Shown here piece after piece: positions 8,405 through 15,372 of a stretch of DNA of 15,372 bases. The first letter of the stretch is position 1. Every line of letters starts with the position of its first letter. Source of the stretch: Isotricha intestinalis (Eukaryota > Ciliophora > Litostomatea > Vestibuliferida > Isotrichidae); assembly GCA_023807065.1 (NCBI GenBank), contig JAJJLU010000878.1, positions 1-15,372 on the forward strand, written 5' to 3'. The position numbers and the translations under genes are program-made. The notes below the pieces were generated by a model, which saw only the letters and a program-made list of their open reading frames with translations, made no database searches and was not told where the DNA came from.

Positions 8405-9646
8405 ATGATACTAGAAGAACAATTAAGCAAATTAAGTGTAAAATTTAATTCATTTCAAATCAATACAATTTTAAATACAGAATTAGACAAATTAAAAATA
8501 ATAGATGGAAAAATTTATTTATATGTTATAGATGATTCAATAAAAGTTTATGATTGTATAACATTTAAAGAAATAGCAACATTGAAACTTCCATTTGTAA
8601 GAAAAAAACCGATGATGTTGGATATAACCGAAAATGAGACTTTATTATTTTTTGCAGCTGAAAAATTATATTTTTATAAAATAAATTTAAAAGAAAGTAA
8701 ATTAACATTTTTGTTTTATTTATCAGATCTAAAACATTTTTGCTATTTAAAAAATAAAAAAGAAATATTTTTATTAACTGAAACTAACAAAATCGATTCA
8801 ATATTGGGAATGGCCAAATGTGATTTATTAGGAAATATTACATTTGCAAATAAAACAAAACCAAAAATACATTATGATTTTAAATCCCCTGAGGAAATAA
8901 ATAATTATCAATTCGGCCATATACAACATTCTTCTTTGTCACACAATTTCAGTGAATTTAATGGGTTTAACAATGATAAATATATTATTAATATATGTGG
9001 ATATGTTGATGATTGGTATGATTATAAAATTGGGTGGGGGGAGACAGATATAGAATTTGAGTATACTATTTATAATAATAATGATAATTTAAATGAGTTA
9101 CTAGAAAAAAAAGTTCATGACGAAGATATAAGTTATTTCAAAATTACTGATAATTTATTTAAATATATTAATAAAGATAGTTCATTCTATTATAATGAAA
9201 AAGATAATAAAATTGAGGAAATTGATATATATAATTGTTTAAGCAAGTCTTTTACTTTATTTTATGAAGATAAAATAAAATTATATAAAGAAAAAGGATA
9301 TAATACATTTGGAAAAAGTAATCCATATATAGAATTGAATGAATTTAAAGAATATGATAAAAATATAAGAAGAGATAAAATTAAATATTTCTATTTAAAT
9401 GATAATATGTTTGCAGTATTTGATGGAGATTGTAATTTATATATAATAGATCTTTCTATCAATAATAATGATTTGAAATGGATTGAATTGAAATGGATAA
9501 AAAAGGATTATAAAGATATGAATATAAAAGAAATAAAATATTCCAAATCTGATAAAAATGAATATTTATATATTGCTTTCCAAGCTATACAAAAAAATGC
9601 TAACATGAAAGTTAGTGGAATAATTAAAGGAATAATACTAGAATAA
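8405..9646 (+). CDS. Beta-propeller-like protein of unknown function
   Basis: A 413-residue protein ending in TAA. No family is recognised with confidence. The sequence is rich in short beta-strand-like segments of about 40-50 residues, for example DGKIYLYVIDDSIKVYDC, ETLLFFAAEKLYFYKINL and DNMFAVFDGDCNLYIIDL, the pattern of divergent WD40/beta-propeller blades without the GH and WD hallmarks. No signal peptide or membrane helix is seen. A G-rich run (GGGTGGGGGGAG, about 9032-9043) is unusual for this DNA but encodes an in-frame GWGE. It lies between two degenerate regions, with relics of minus-strand zinc-finger and WD40 sequence on either side, so it may have inserted into or moved next to an older gene. 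Confidence 0.72.
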   Translation: MILEEQLSKLSVKFNSFQINTILNTELDKLKIIDGKIYLYVIDDSIKVYDCITFKEIATLKLPFVRKKPMMLDITENETLLFFAAEKLYFYKINLKESKLTFLFYLSDLKHFCYLKNKKEIFLLTETNKIDSILGMAKCDLLGNITFANKTKPKIHYDFKSPEEINNYQFGHIQHSSLSHNFSEFNGFNNDKYIINICGYVDDWYDYKIGWGETDIEFEYTIYNNNDNLNELLEKKVHDEDISYFKITDNLFKYINKDSSFYYNEKDNKIEEIDIYNCLSKSFTLFYEDKIKLYKEKGYNTFGKSNPYIELNEFKEYDKNIRRDKIKYFYLNDNMFAVFDGDCNLYIIDLSINNNDLKWIELKWIKKDYKDMNIKEIKYSKSDKNEYLYIAFQAIQKNANMKVSGIIKGIILE

Positions 9647-9705
9647 AAGATTTTTAATTTTGTTTAAATTATTTTAATAAATAAATGGTTCTAATTTTTT
9701 GATGA

Positions 9706-9843
9706 ATTCATGTCGTCAATGATTTCGGAATGGTTGACTATGAAGAAATGCAGCAAGATGATAAAGAAAAAATAAACAATGAATTTTCTTTTGATATTGG
9801 AATTTTTGAAAGGAGGAATTTAGATAATGAAGATATTAAATAA
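9706..9843 (+). pseudogene. Short acidic coding fragment
   Basis: 45 codons open to a TAA, with an internal ATG at 9730 giving at most 37 residues (MVDYEEMQQDDKEKINNEFS, then FDIGIFERRNLDNEDIK). The Asp/Glu-rich composition and varied codons look like real coding DNA, unlike the surrounding spacer. No family is recognised. It may be the C-terminal piece of a lost gene. It follows the gene at 8405-9646 by about 60 bp, but I found no splice pair that would join them. Confidence 0.4.
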
Positions 9844-9930
9844 TATTTATTTATTAATACTATTTATTAAATAATTTTTAATAATTTAATTTTTGTCATT
9901 ATACTTTTTATTTATTTGAAATTTATAAAA

Positions 9931-9952
9931 GGTGATGGGCCCAATCCCCAAT
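9931..9952. repeat. Interstitial telomere motif, head-to-head arrangement
   Basis: 9931-9939 reads GGTGATGGG, a near-match to the G-strand telomere (GGGGATTGGG with one substitution and one missing T). It directly abuts CCCAATCCCCAAT at 9940-9952, which is a perfect 13-nt match to the C-strand telomere of position 1. The junction forms a GGGCCC palindrome. In DNA this poor in G and C, the match is very unlikely to be chance. Confidence 0.75.
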
Positions 9953-10021
9953 AAGAAAAATAAGGTAACGTTTTTAACATTATAAACTTTTATTTAATTT
10001 TTAAAAATTATTAAATTTAAA

Positions 10022-10068
10022 TAATAAATAGGATATTCATTAAATTTAATTAATAAATAGGATATTCA
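10022..10068 (+). repeat. 18-bp direct repeat, two copies
   Basis: TAATAAATAGGATATTCA occurs at 10022-10039 and again, exactly, at 10051-10068, a 29-bp period. After each copy the sequences stay partly alike (TTAAA versus ATGAA). It may be a local duplication in decaying DNA; no function is apparent. Confidence 0.8.
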
Positions 10069-10186
10069 ATGAATGTAAGAAATAAGAAATATATATATAT
10101 TTTTTATAAATAATTTTATAAAATGTTATATTCTAATTTCATTTTGAAGATTCATCAAAAAAGCAAATATTCCAAAAAAGAAATAA

Positions 10187-10276
10187 AGATTTTATAAAGA
10201 TTATTATGATATAGATAAAAAAGAAATTGAAAATAATTTTAAAAATAATTCACTTGTATTTAATAATTTCGGATAA
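10187..10276 (+). pseudogene. Short coding-like fragment
   Basis: Thirty codons (beginning RFYKDYYDIDKKEIENNFKN) end at TAA with a coding-like amino acid mix. It is not linked to any complete gene, and the sequence just upstream continues in another frame. It may belong to the same lost gene as the fragment at 9706-9843. The assignment is weak. Confidence 0.25.
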
Positions 10277-10310
10277 CTTTAAATTCTAATTCATTTGCAA
10301 ATAATGCTGA

Positions 10311-10751
10311 TTAATTCTTATAAATCAATAAAATCATGATTTTGATGATTTTTCCTACAAACAATACATAAATTTTTTTAACAATTAATACAATAAAAAC
10401 AATAAGTATTTGAGTTTTTTTAAATAAAGAATTATATCTTTTTATATTAATAATATTATGTTTTTTTTCATTAGGATGATTTATTATACATAAATACATA
10501 AAAATATTTGTCATTTAAAACAATGAAAAAATCTCCTATCATTTTTTTTGATTTTTTTCATAATAAGCTTTTAATAGAATATTACCTTTATGAATATTTT
10601 CAAAATTATAATTAATATAAGTTTTTCCTTCAATATATTTTAATTTCAGTAAACAAATTAAATTACACTCAACACATCTTAGAATGTCTTCATTATTAAA
10701 TTTATTTATAACAGATGGTACTTCATTAGGTAAATTATTTATCTTTTTCAT
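10311..10751 (-). pseudogene. Broken zinc-finger/B-box-like gene (N-terminal part of a WD40 family)
   Basis: The first 70 codons (10751-10539) are intact and read RCVECNLICLLKLKYIEGKT followed by YINYNFENIHKGNILLKAYYE. This parallels the CxxC...CxC N-terminus of the gene at 788, with the second Cys pair lost. After TGA-TAG the theme continues in shifted frames: NHPNEKKHNIINIKRYNSL, then, one base out of phase, NTYCFYCINC-stop-KNLC followed by IVCRKNHQNHDFIDL-stop. The last part has the CxxC...CxxC...HxxH spacing of a B-box-like zinc finger. At least two frameshifts and several stops make it a pseudogene. Some stops (TAA where Gln would fit) are explainable by C-to-T change. Confidence 0.65.
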
Positions 10752-11125
10752 TTTGAATTTTAAATATTCAACTATTTATTATTTTTTAAATTTATTTTAT
10801 AAGTTCTCAAACAAGAAAAGAATAAAAATATTATTCTCTTAGAATCAAAACAAAAAAAAATTTAAAAAAAAATGTTTTTCATTTTTGAACTAAAAAATGC
10901 ATTATTTTTTAAATAAATCAAATTATTAAATCAAAACCAAATGACAATAAAATTCATAAATTTTTATTTTCTATATATAATATATTTTTAATAATTTTAC
11001 ATACTAATTTTATACTATTATAAAACAATAAGAATAAAAATAAAAGATATTTTATTTTAAAATTACAAAACGATATCATAATCCTATAAAAAGCTAAAAA
11101 AATTATTTACAAAAGTTATAAAAAA

Positions 11126-12511
11126 TTAAAGATTATTAAATCCGTTAACAAATTCATCAAAATCAATTTCTCCATCTCCATTATCATCGAATTTCTTATA
11201 TAATTCATACAATTCTTTTTTTTCTTCTTCATTTTGAGGTTTAATCATATCACAAAATTCATCAAAAGAAATTTTACCAGAACCGTCAGTATCATAACTT
11301 TTAAAGCATTCAAGTAATTGTTCTTTCTTAATAGATTTTTCATAATCCATTAAAGCAGAAACAAATTCAGTATAATTAACTAATCCATTTTTATCAACAT
11401 CCATTTCATTAAACATATTAACAACATCATCGGCATTAATTTTACCTTTAAATTTCTGATTTTCAACTCCTTTTCTAATTTCTTCCATTGATAAAACTCC
11501 ATCATTATTTTCATCTAAACTTTTAAACATTTCAACAAATTTTCTTGTTTCTTCTTCATTTAAATGAAAAGCAGTAAAATTAATAATACTTTTTTGCATT
11601 AAATTTAATTTAGAATATTTTTGAACATGTAACCAATCAACACCAATTCCAATATTATTTGAATGAGGGGCATTTTCTTTAATCCAATTATTTTCTAATA
11701 TTTCAGAAACAGAAGGTCTTTTTTCATGATCAACAAGCATTAATTTAATAATATCTTTAGCTTCATTAGAAATATTATTAAATTCCTTATAATTAAAATT
11801 ATACTCCATAGAACAAATTTTATTTTTTAATTCTTCTTCATTTTGACTAAAAAAAGGTGGTTTACCACATAACATAATATATAAAATAACTCCAAGAGCC
11901 CAAACATCACATTTTTCAGTATATTTTCCAGTTAAAACTTCAGGAGCCATATAAAATGTTGTTCCAACTGCTCCTTTCATTTCATTATTTTCACCATCAA
12001 AAACTTTACTTAAACCAAAATCTATTAATTTAACTTGTGAATCTTCAGCAATTGTACTAAATAATATATTTTCTGGTTTTAAATCTCTATGACATACTCC
12101 ATGAGCATGTAAATAATTTACAGCTTGAGCAATTTGTTTAAATATTTTAGCAGCATCTCTTTCTGTATACATTTTATTTTGTTTTGCTTTTTTTGCTAAT
12201 CTATCAAAAAATTCTCCTCCTGTGCATTCTTCCATTATTAAATATATGAAAACTGAATCTTCATATATATCATATAATTTAATTATATTTGGATGATCTG
12301 TTGCTCGAAGAAGATCTATTTCTGTTTTAAATCTACTTTTATTTTGAATTTTTCTCTTGTTCATTTTTTTACATGCATATATATTACCTGTCAATATATT
12401 TTGGACGCGAAGAACATGACCATAAGAACCATGACCTAGTTCTTTTATGAAATTATAGTTTTGATTTATGTCTGCTATATGTTCTCCTATGAAATCAGAT
12501 TTTCTTATCAT
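11126..12511 (-). CDS. Calcium-dependent protein kinase (CDPK), four EF-hands
   Basis: A 461-residue Ser/Thr kinase activated directly by calcium. Kinase domain ~21-276: glycine loop LGHGSYGHV, catalytic Lys48 (ACKKM), HRDLKPEN at 141-148 with Asp143, DFG at 164-166 and APE at 189-191. A junction/autoinhibitory segment (~277-325, including KSIINFTAFHLNEEE) leads into four EF-hand loops at ~333-344 (DENNDGVLSMEE), 371-382, 407-418 (DTDGSGKISFDE) and 442-453 (DDNGDGEIDFDE), all with acidic residues at positions 1 and 12. The N-terminus MIRKSD has no Gly2, so N-myristoylation is not expected, and the short lead points to a soluble enzyme. All catalytic residues are present. Ends in TAA. It lies head-to-tail behind the coiled-coil gene with a 140-bp spacer. 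Confidence 0.97.
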   Translation of the reverse strand: MIRKSDFIGEHIADINQNYNFIKELGHGSYGHVLRVQNILTGNIYACKKMNKRKIQNKSRFKTEIDLLRATDHPNIIKLYDIYEDSVFIYLIMEECTGGEFFDRLAKKAKQNKMYTERDAAKIFKQIAQAVNYLHAHGVCHRDLKPENILFSTIAEDSQVKLIDFGLSKVFDGENNEMKGAVGTTFYMAPEVLTGKYTEKCDVWALGVILYIMLCGKPPFFSQNEEELKNKICSMEYNFNYKEFNNISNEAKDIIKLMLVDHEKRPSVSEILENNWIKENAPHSNNIGIGVDWLHVQKYSKLNLMQKSIINFTAFHLNEEETRKFVEMFKSLDENNDGVLSMEEIRKGVENQKFKGKINADDVVNMFNEMDVDKNGLVNYTEFVSALMDYEKSIKKEQLLECFKSYDTDGSGKISFDEFCDMIKPQNEEEKKELYELYKKFDDNGDGEIDFDEFVNGFNNL

Positions 12512-12651
12512 TTTTTTTTATTAAATTATTTATTTTTTTTAATTATATTTTTAAAAATAAATATACTTTTTTTATCTTTTTTAATATAAAATATAAGATT
12601 TGATAGAGTTTTTATAATTAAAAACTATTTATTTCAAATAAATACATTTTT

Positions 12652-14358
12652 TCATTTTAATTTTGGATTATTTTTCAATTTAAAACTTTCAGGAACTTTT
12701 TTAATTGGTTTAATTATTATTCTATTATTTTTTTCTTCAACTTTTCTTTCTTTTTCTTTCATTTCTTTTTCTTTTTTAAGAATAGCCAATTGACAAGCTT
12801 TTTCTTTATTTCTTGCTTCAATTTCTTTTTGAACAATAATATAATTTGAATAATTATATTCTTTTTGATAATTTTTAAAATAAATTAAAAAATTAATTTT
12901 ATCTTCAATATCATGCATTCTAGTTAAATTAGTTACTTTATCTCTATAACTTTTTCTTGGTCTTTTAACAAATTCTTCTTTTTCACTTATTTTTTTATGA
13001 ACTTCTCTAATTTTTTTATCAAGTAAAGGATTTTCTTCTGTTGTTTGAGGAATATTTTTAAGAAAGTTTTTTAAATATTCATTTCTATATTTTACTTCAG
13101 CTAATTTCTTTTGAACAATAGTATTTTCATCATTAAAAAATTTGGTTAATTCATCTTCTTTTTCAATTTCTTCTATTTTTTTTCGTAAATCATTCCTTAA
13201 ATTTGTTAATTCTTTTTCTTTTTCATTATATAATATTAATGAACGTTGAATTCTTGTTGAAATAATATTTAATTTTTTCTTAAATTCTTCTGGTCTTTCG
13301 AAAATTGGATGAGGTTCTTTAAATATTCTATCACCAGATGAAACTTTTTCTTCTAATAAAGAATATCTTTTCACTTTTCCTTTAACAGATATAGTTTTTT
13401 TTTTTGCCATTTTTTTTTGAATTTTATTAAAATTTGAAATTAAATATAATGAATTACAATCATTTGCATAATCTCTTTGATCTTCTTCTGAAAAATCTTC
13501 TATTATATTTGTTCCATTTTTTACACAAAGTAAAAAAAATTTATTTTCTAAACTAATTTCAAAAACCCTTTGAACTCTTGCAAATCTATATCTTAATAAA
13601 TATGTTTCATGTAAAACTTCGTTTCTTCTTTCCCATAAATTATCATTTATTTCTTTTTCATTTTCAATTGTTTTATTTAAAAAATTTATATATTCATCAG
13701 TATTATTTATATATAATCTAATATATTTTAACATTCTTTGATAATTAAATATTTCTAAATTCATTAAATCTACAGCAATTTCTTTTTCTTCTTTAACTAA
13801 ATTAAATTCTTTTTTTTGTACTTTCATAATATAATTTTCATAAAACATTCTTTTTGTTTTTTTTAAAAAATCTTGTATATTTTCAATTCTAGCACTTTTA
13901 ATTATATTTGTGTTATATGTTCTTAACTTATCACTTTTATTTCTTGTTTTTGTTGTTCTTGAAGTTGTAATAAAAAGTCTTTTTTTATTAAAACTTGAAT
14001 TATGTAAAGTCGAATTAAAAGAATTTAATGACAAAGTATTATTGAAAGTATTATTATTATTTCTTCTAAAACTATTATATAAAGTCAAAGGAGGAATTAT
14101 TTTTAATCTTTCAGTATTTAAACTCTGTCTCATATATTTATCCAATATTCCATTATAACGAGAATTATTCGTTAATGATAATTTCAATGAATTATAATGA
14201 AAAGACTTTAATTTTAATTTTTCAGAATCTCTTGAAACTTTTTTATGCTTTAAAATTTTAAATTCTTTTATCATTCTGTTTGTTAAACTTTTTTGAACAG
14301 ATATATCAGTTTTTTCGTTTGAAATTGAATAAGCTGGTATTGAGAATGTTCCACTCAT
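12652..14358 (-). CDS. Coiled-coil protein, DUF4200-like (possible cilia/flagella-associated)
   Basis: A 568-residue protein ending in TGA, with another in-frame TGA eight codons later. Residues 1-155 are Ser/Asn/Thr-rich and basic. About 164-280 starts FLKKTKRMFYENYIMKVQKK and continues as a long helix ending ENKFFLLCVKNG, a pattern similar to the DUF4200 domain of the CFAP73/CFAP100/CCDC38 axonemal proteins (modified inner-arm dynein complex). Residues ~345-455 and ~490-550 are further coiled coils, the last strongly charged (KKEKEMKEKERKVEEKNNR). A structural role on the ciliary axoneme is plausible in a ciliate, but the family call rests on pattern only. The start is the first ATG, after an A/T leader. 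Confidence 0.75.
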   Translation of the reverse strand: MSGTFSIPAYSISNEKTDISVQKSLTNRMIKEFKILKHKKVSRDSEKLKLKSFHYNSLKLSLTNNSRYNGILDKYMRQSLNTERLKIIPPLTLYNSFRRNNNNTFNNTLSLNSFNSTLHNSSFNKKRLFITTSRTTKTRNKSDKLRTYNTNIIKSARIENIQDFLKKTKRMFYENYIMKVQKKEFNLVKEEKEIAVDLMNLEIFNYQRMLKYIRLYINNTDEYINFLNKTIENEKEINDNLWERRNEVLHETYLLRYRFARVQRVFEISLENKFFLLCVKNGTNIIEDFSEEDQRDYANDCNSLYLISNFNKIQKKMAKKKTISVKGKVKRYSLLEEKVSSGDRIFKEPHPIFERPEEFKKKLNIISTRIQRSLILYNEKEKELTNLRNDLRKKIEEIEKEDELTKFFNDENTIVQKKLAEVKYRNEYLKNFLKNIPQTTEENPLLDKKIREVHKKISEKEEFVKRPRKSYRDKVTNLTRMHDIEDKINFLIYFKNYQKEYNYSNYIIVQKEIEARNKEKACQLAILKKEKEMKEKERKVEEKNNRIIIKPIKKVPESFKLKNNPKLK

Positions 14359-14640
14359 TTTTATTTATAATTAAAAAATGATAACATTAAAAAATTAATA
14401 ATTTAATGAAATAAAAAAATAATAGTTCATCATTATCTTTAGTAATTATTTAAATAAAATCAATTACATTTTTTTATTGCCAATTATTATATAAAGAAGT
14501 GCAATTTTTATTCTTTTTAAAAGTCTAATTTGAGATATTTTAATAATTTTATATTATGTTTATTAACGGTAATTTAGATATTAACCTATAGAAATGGATA
14601 ATAAAATAATAAAAAATTAAATCACAAATTAATAAACAAA

Positions 14641-14844
14641 ATAAAATAAAGAAAGAGTTAAGGAATAAGAAATTTAATTAAAAAAATAGAAGATGAAGAA
14701 TTTATTTGAATTGAGGTTTTAAGATATTATTATCTAAAATCAACTATTTTTTATATTTTTATATAAAATATATTTATAGAACAAAAAATAGTTTTTTTAT
14801 TTAAAAAATGTTATTGTAAAGACCCCTTTATTTTTTTTTACTGA
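14641..14844 (+). pseudogene. Weak coding-like relic
   Basis: One plus frame reads GIRNLIKKIEDEEFI-stop-IEVLRYYYLKSTIFYIFI-stop-NIFIEQKIVFLFKKCYCKDP. It ends in TGA-TAA, with two earlier TAA codons upstream. The amino acid mix is protein-like but the frame has at least two internal stops (TGA and TAA). No family is recognised. Chance cannot be excluded in such A/T-rich DNA. Confidence 0.25.
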
Positions 14845-15055
14845 TAAACAATAAATATTTGAAAAAAATTAAACCTCAGTTTCTATATTTCTTGAGTATA
14901 GATAAAATGCTTAATTTGGCATATTATTCTTTTTTCTATTATATTTAATTAATTAAGTATATACTTAGAATAATAGCTTCTCACTTAATAATAAAATAAC
15001 AATGTAATAAAAATGTTTAAAAAAAAAGTAATTTGAATTATTTTCTTTGACCATT

Positions 15056-15172
15056 TCATTTATTTTTATTTTTTTTTTGTTTTGATTCAATTTTTCTAAT
15101 TAAATATTCTATTATATGCATATTAGATAATGAAAAAATTTTATGTTCTTTTCCTATTATAATTTTAATAAA
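15056..15172 (-). pseudogene. Short coding-like ORF or terminal exon
   Basis: Thirty-eight codons open between TAA and TGA read FIKIIIGKEHKIFSLSNMHI, then IEYLIRKIESKQKKNKNK. The composition is coding-like. An AG at about 15156-15157 (ATAATAG) could be an intron acceptor, making this the last exon of a lost or spliced gene, but I could not identify a matching donor with confidence. Confidence 0.3.
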
Positions 15173-15235
15173 TTAAATAATATAAAAAAAATTATATATA
15201 ATTATTAATTATATTTTGAATTAACATTTCTATAT

Positions 15236-15248
15236 GGTGGGGATTGGG
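15236..15248 (+). repeat. Interstitial telomere motif, G-strand orientation
   Basis: GGTGGGGATTGGG lies in otherwise A/T-rich DNA. Ten bases, GGGGATTGGG at 15239-15248, match the telomere G-strand exactly. On the plus strand this is the orientation of a right-hand chromosome end, opposite to the telomere at position 1. Confidence 0.65.
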
Positions 15249-15320
15249 AATTTAAGATTTATTTAATATAATTTTTAAAAAAAAATTAATTTATAAAATA
15301 AAGAATTTAATGATACTTAT

Positions 15321-15372
15321 TTAATTATCTAATTCTTTCAATATATCATATGCATATTTTTTTATTTTTTTT
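15321..15372 (-). CDS. C-terminal end of a gene running off the window (partial)
   Basis: The minus strand from the window edge reads KKIKKYAYDILKELDN and then TAA at 15323-15321. The composition and the clean stop suggest the C-terminus of a real gene whose body lies beyond 15372. Only about 16 residues are visible, so no function can be given. Confidence 0.45.
   Translation of the reverse strand, partial: KKIKKYAYDILKELDN

Larger units (their letters stand above)
9647..11125. other. Gene-poor region with several coding relics and telomere motif
   Basis: A 1.48-kb stretch with no intact gene. It contains two short plus-strand coding-like fragments (9706-9843, 10187-10276), an interstitial telomere motif (9931-9952), an 18-bp direct repeat (10022-10068) and a broken minus-strand zinc-finger gene (10311-10751). 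From 10752 to 11125 I see only A/T-rich DNA, including the 3' flank of the CDPK gene. The density of relics suggests an old subtelomere. Confidence 0.7.
14359..15320. other. Intergenic region with weak coding relics
   Basis: A 962-bp A/T-rich stretch. The first ~280 bp hold the promoter of the coiled-coil gene but no recognisable motif. Coding-like relics lie at 14641-14844 (+) and 15056-15172 (-), and a telomere-like motif at 15236-15248. I see no tRNA, rRNA or intact gene. Confidence 0.65.

Noticed and set aside
9600..9720. Intron joining gene 8405-9646 to the fragment at 9706-9843
   Set aside because: No GT donor and AG acceptor pair in suitable phase could be identified with short ciliate-type spacing.
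10022..10068. CRISPR-like or transposon repeat
   Set aside because: Only two 18-bp direct copies, no further units, no terminal inverted repeats and a eukaryotic context.
13910..14158. Plus-strand ORF of 82 codons inside the coiled-coil gene
   Set aside because: Leu/Val-rich complement of the real minus-strand gene; no initiation context or family.
15156..15225. 70-bp intron before the short ORF at 15056-15172
   Set aside because: The possible donor GTTAATTC is weak and the length is more than twice that of the one convincing intron; left as a note only.
1..15372. Use of a Tetrahymena-type code (TAA/TAG as Gln) for the intact genes
   Set aside because: None of the intact genes has an in-frame TAA or TAG, PRPP synthetase and CDPK end at TAG and TAA where their families end, and Gln is encoded by CAA/CAG.

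Overview
The window looks like the end of a macronuclear chromosome from a ciliate. It opens with five exact copies of CCCCAAT, a telomere-like C-strand, followed by extremely A/T-rich DNA with compact, mostly intronless genes and short spacers. The gene content is eukaryotic: a calcium-dependent protein kinase (CDPK), an RNA-export factor of the SAC3/THP3 type, a Myb/SNAPC4-like factor, WD40 proteins and a coiled-coil protein of axonemal type. All three standard stops end genes here and no long gene contains an in-frame TAA, TAG or TGA, so the code is the standard one, unlike Tetrahymena or Paramecium. The heptamer telomere, very low GC and standard code together fit a litostome, possibly a rumen entodiniomorph. 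That lineage call is inference from memory, not something the sequence proves.

Layout, left to right. 1-40 telomere; 41-787 subtelomere with a faint coding-like relic. 788-2242 (+) zinc-finger/WD40 protein; 2336-3433 (+) ribose-phosphate diphosphokinase; 3642-5765 (+) Asn-rich THP3/LENG8-like SAC3-domain protein. 5848-6298 (-) is a small two-helix membrane protein split by a 31-bp intron. It is divergent from 6399-7589 (+), a four-repeat Myb/SNAPC4-like protein. 7590-8404 is a gene graveyard with a broken WD40 relic and a GC-rich island. 8405-9646 (+) is a beta-propeller-like unknown. 9647-11125 is a second graveyard holding coding fragments, a broken zinc-finger/B-box-like gene, an 18-bp direct repeat and an interstitial telomere motif. 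11126-12511 (-) is a four-EF-hand CDPK and 12652-14358 (-) a DUF4200-like coiled-coil protein. 14359-15320 is mostly non-coding with relics and a second interstitial telomere motif. The last 52 bases hold the C-terminal end of a further minus-strand gene.

The most interesting signal is large-scale. At 9931-9952 a degenerate G-strand telomere (GGTGATGGG) abuts a C-strand telomere (CCCAATCCCCAAT), the head-to-head signature of a telomere-telomere fusion. At 15236-15248 a G-strand motif (GGTGGGGATTGGG) sits in right-end orientation. The window therefore reads as if chromosome-sized units (about 1-9939, 9940-15248, and beyond) had been joined. The gene-poor, relic-rich stretches next to these motifs would be former subtelomeres. 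Alternatives are a telomerase RNA template at 9940-9952 or an assembly chimera.

The intact genes do not form one pathway. They appear to be independent housekeeping, signalling, transcription/RNA-processing and ciliary genes with individual promoters; no operon-like arrangement is seen.
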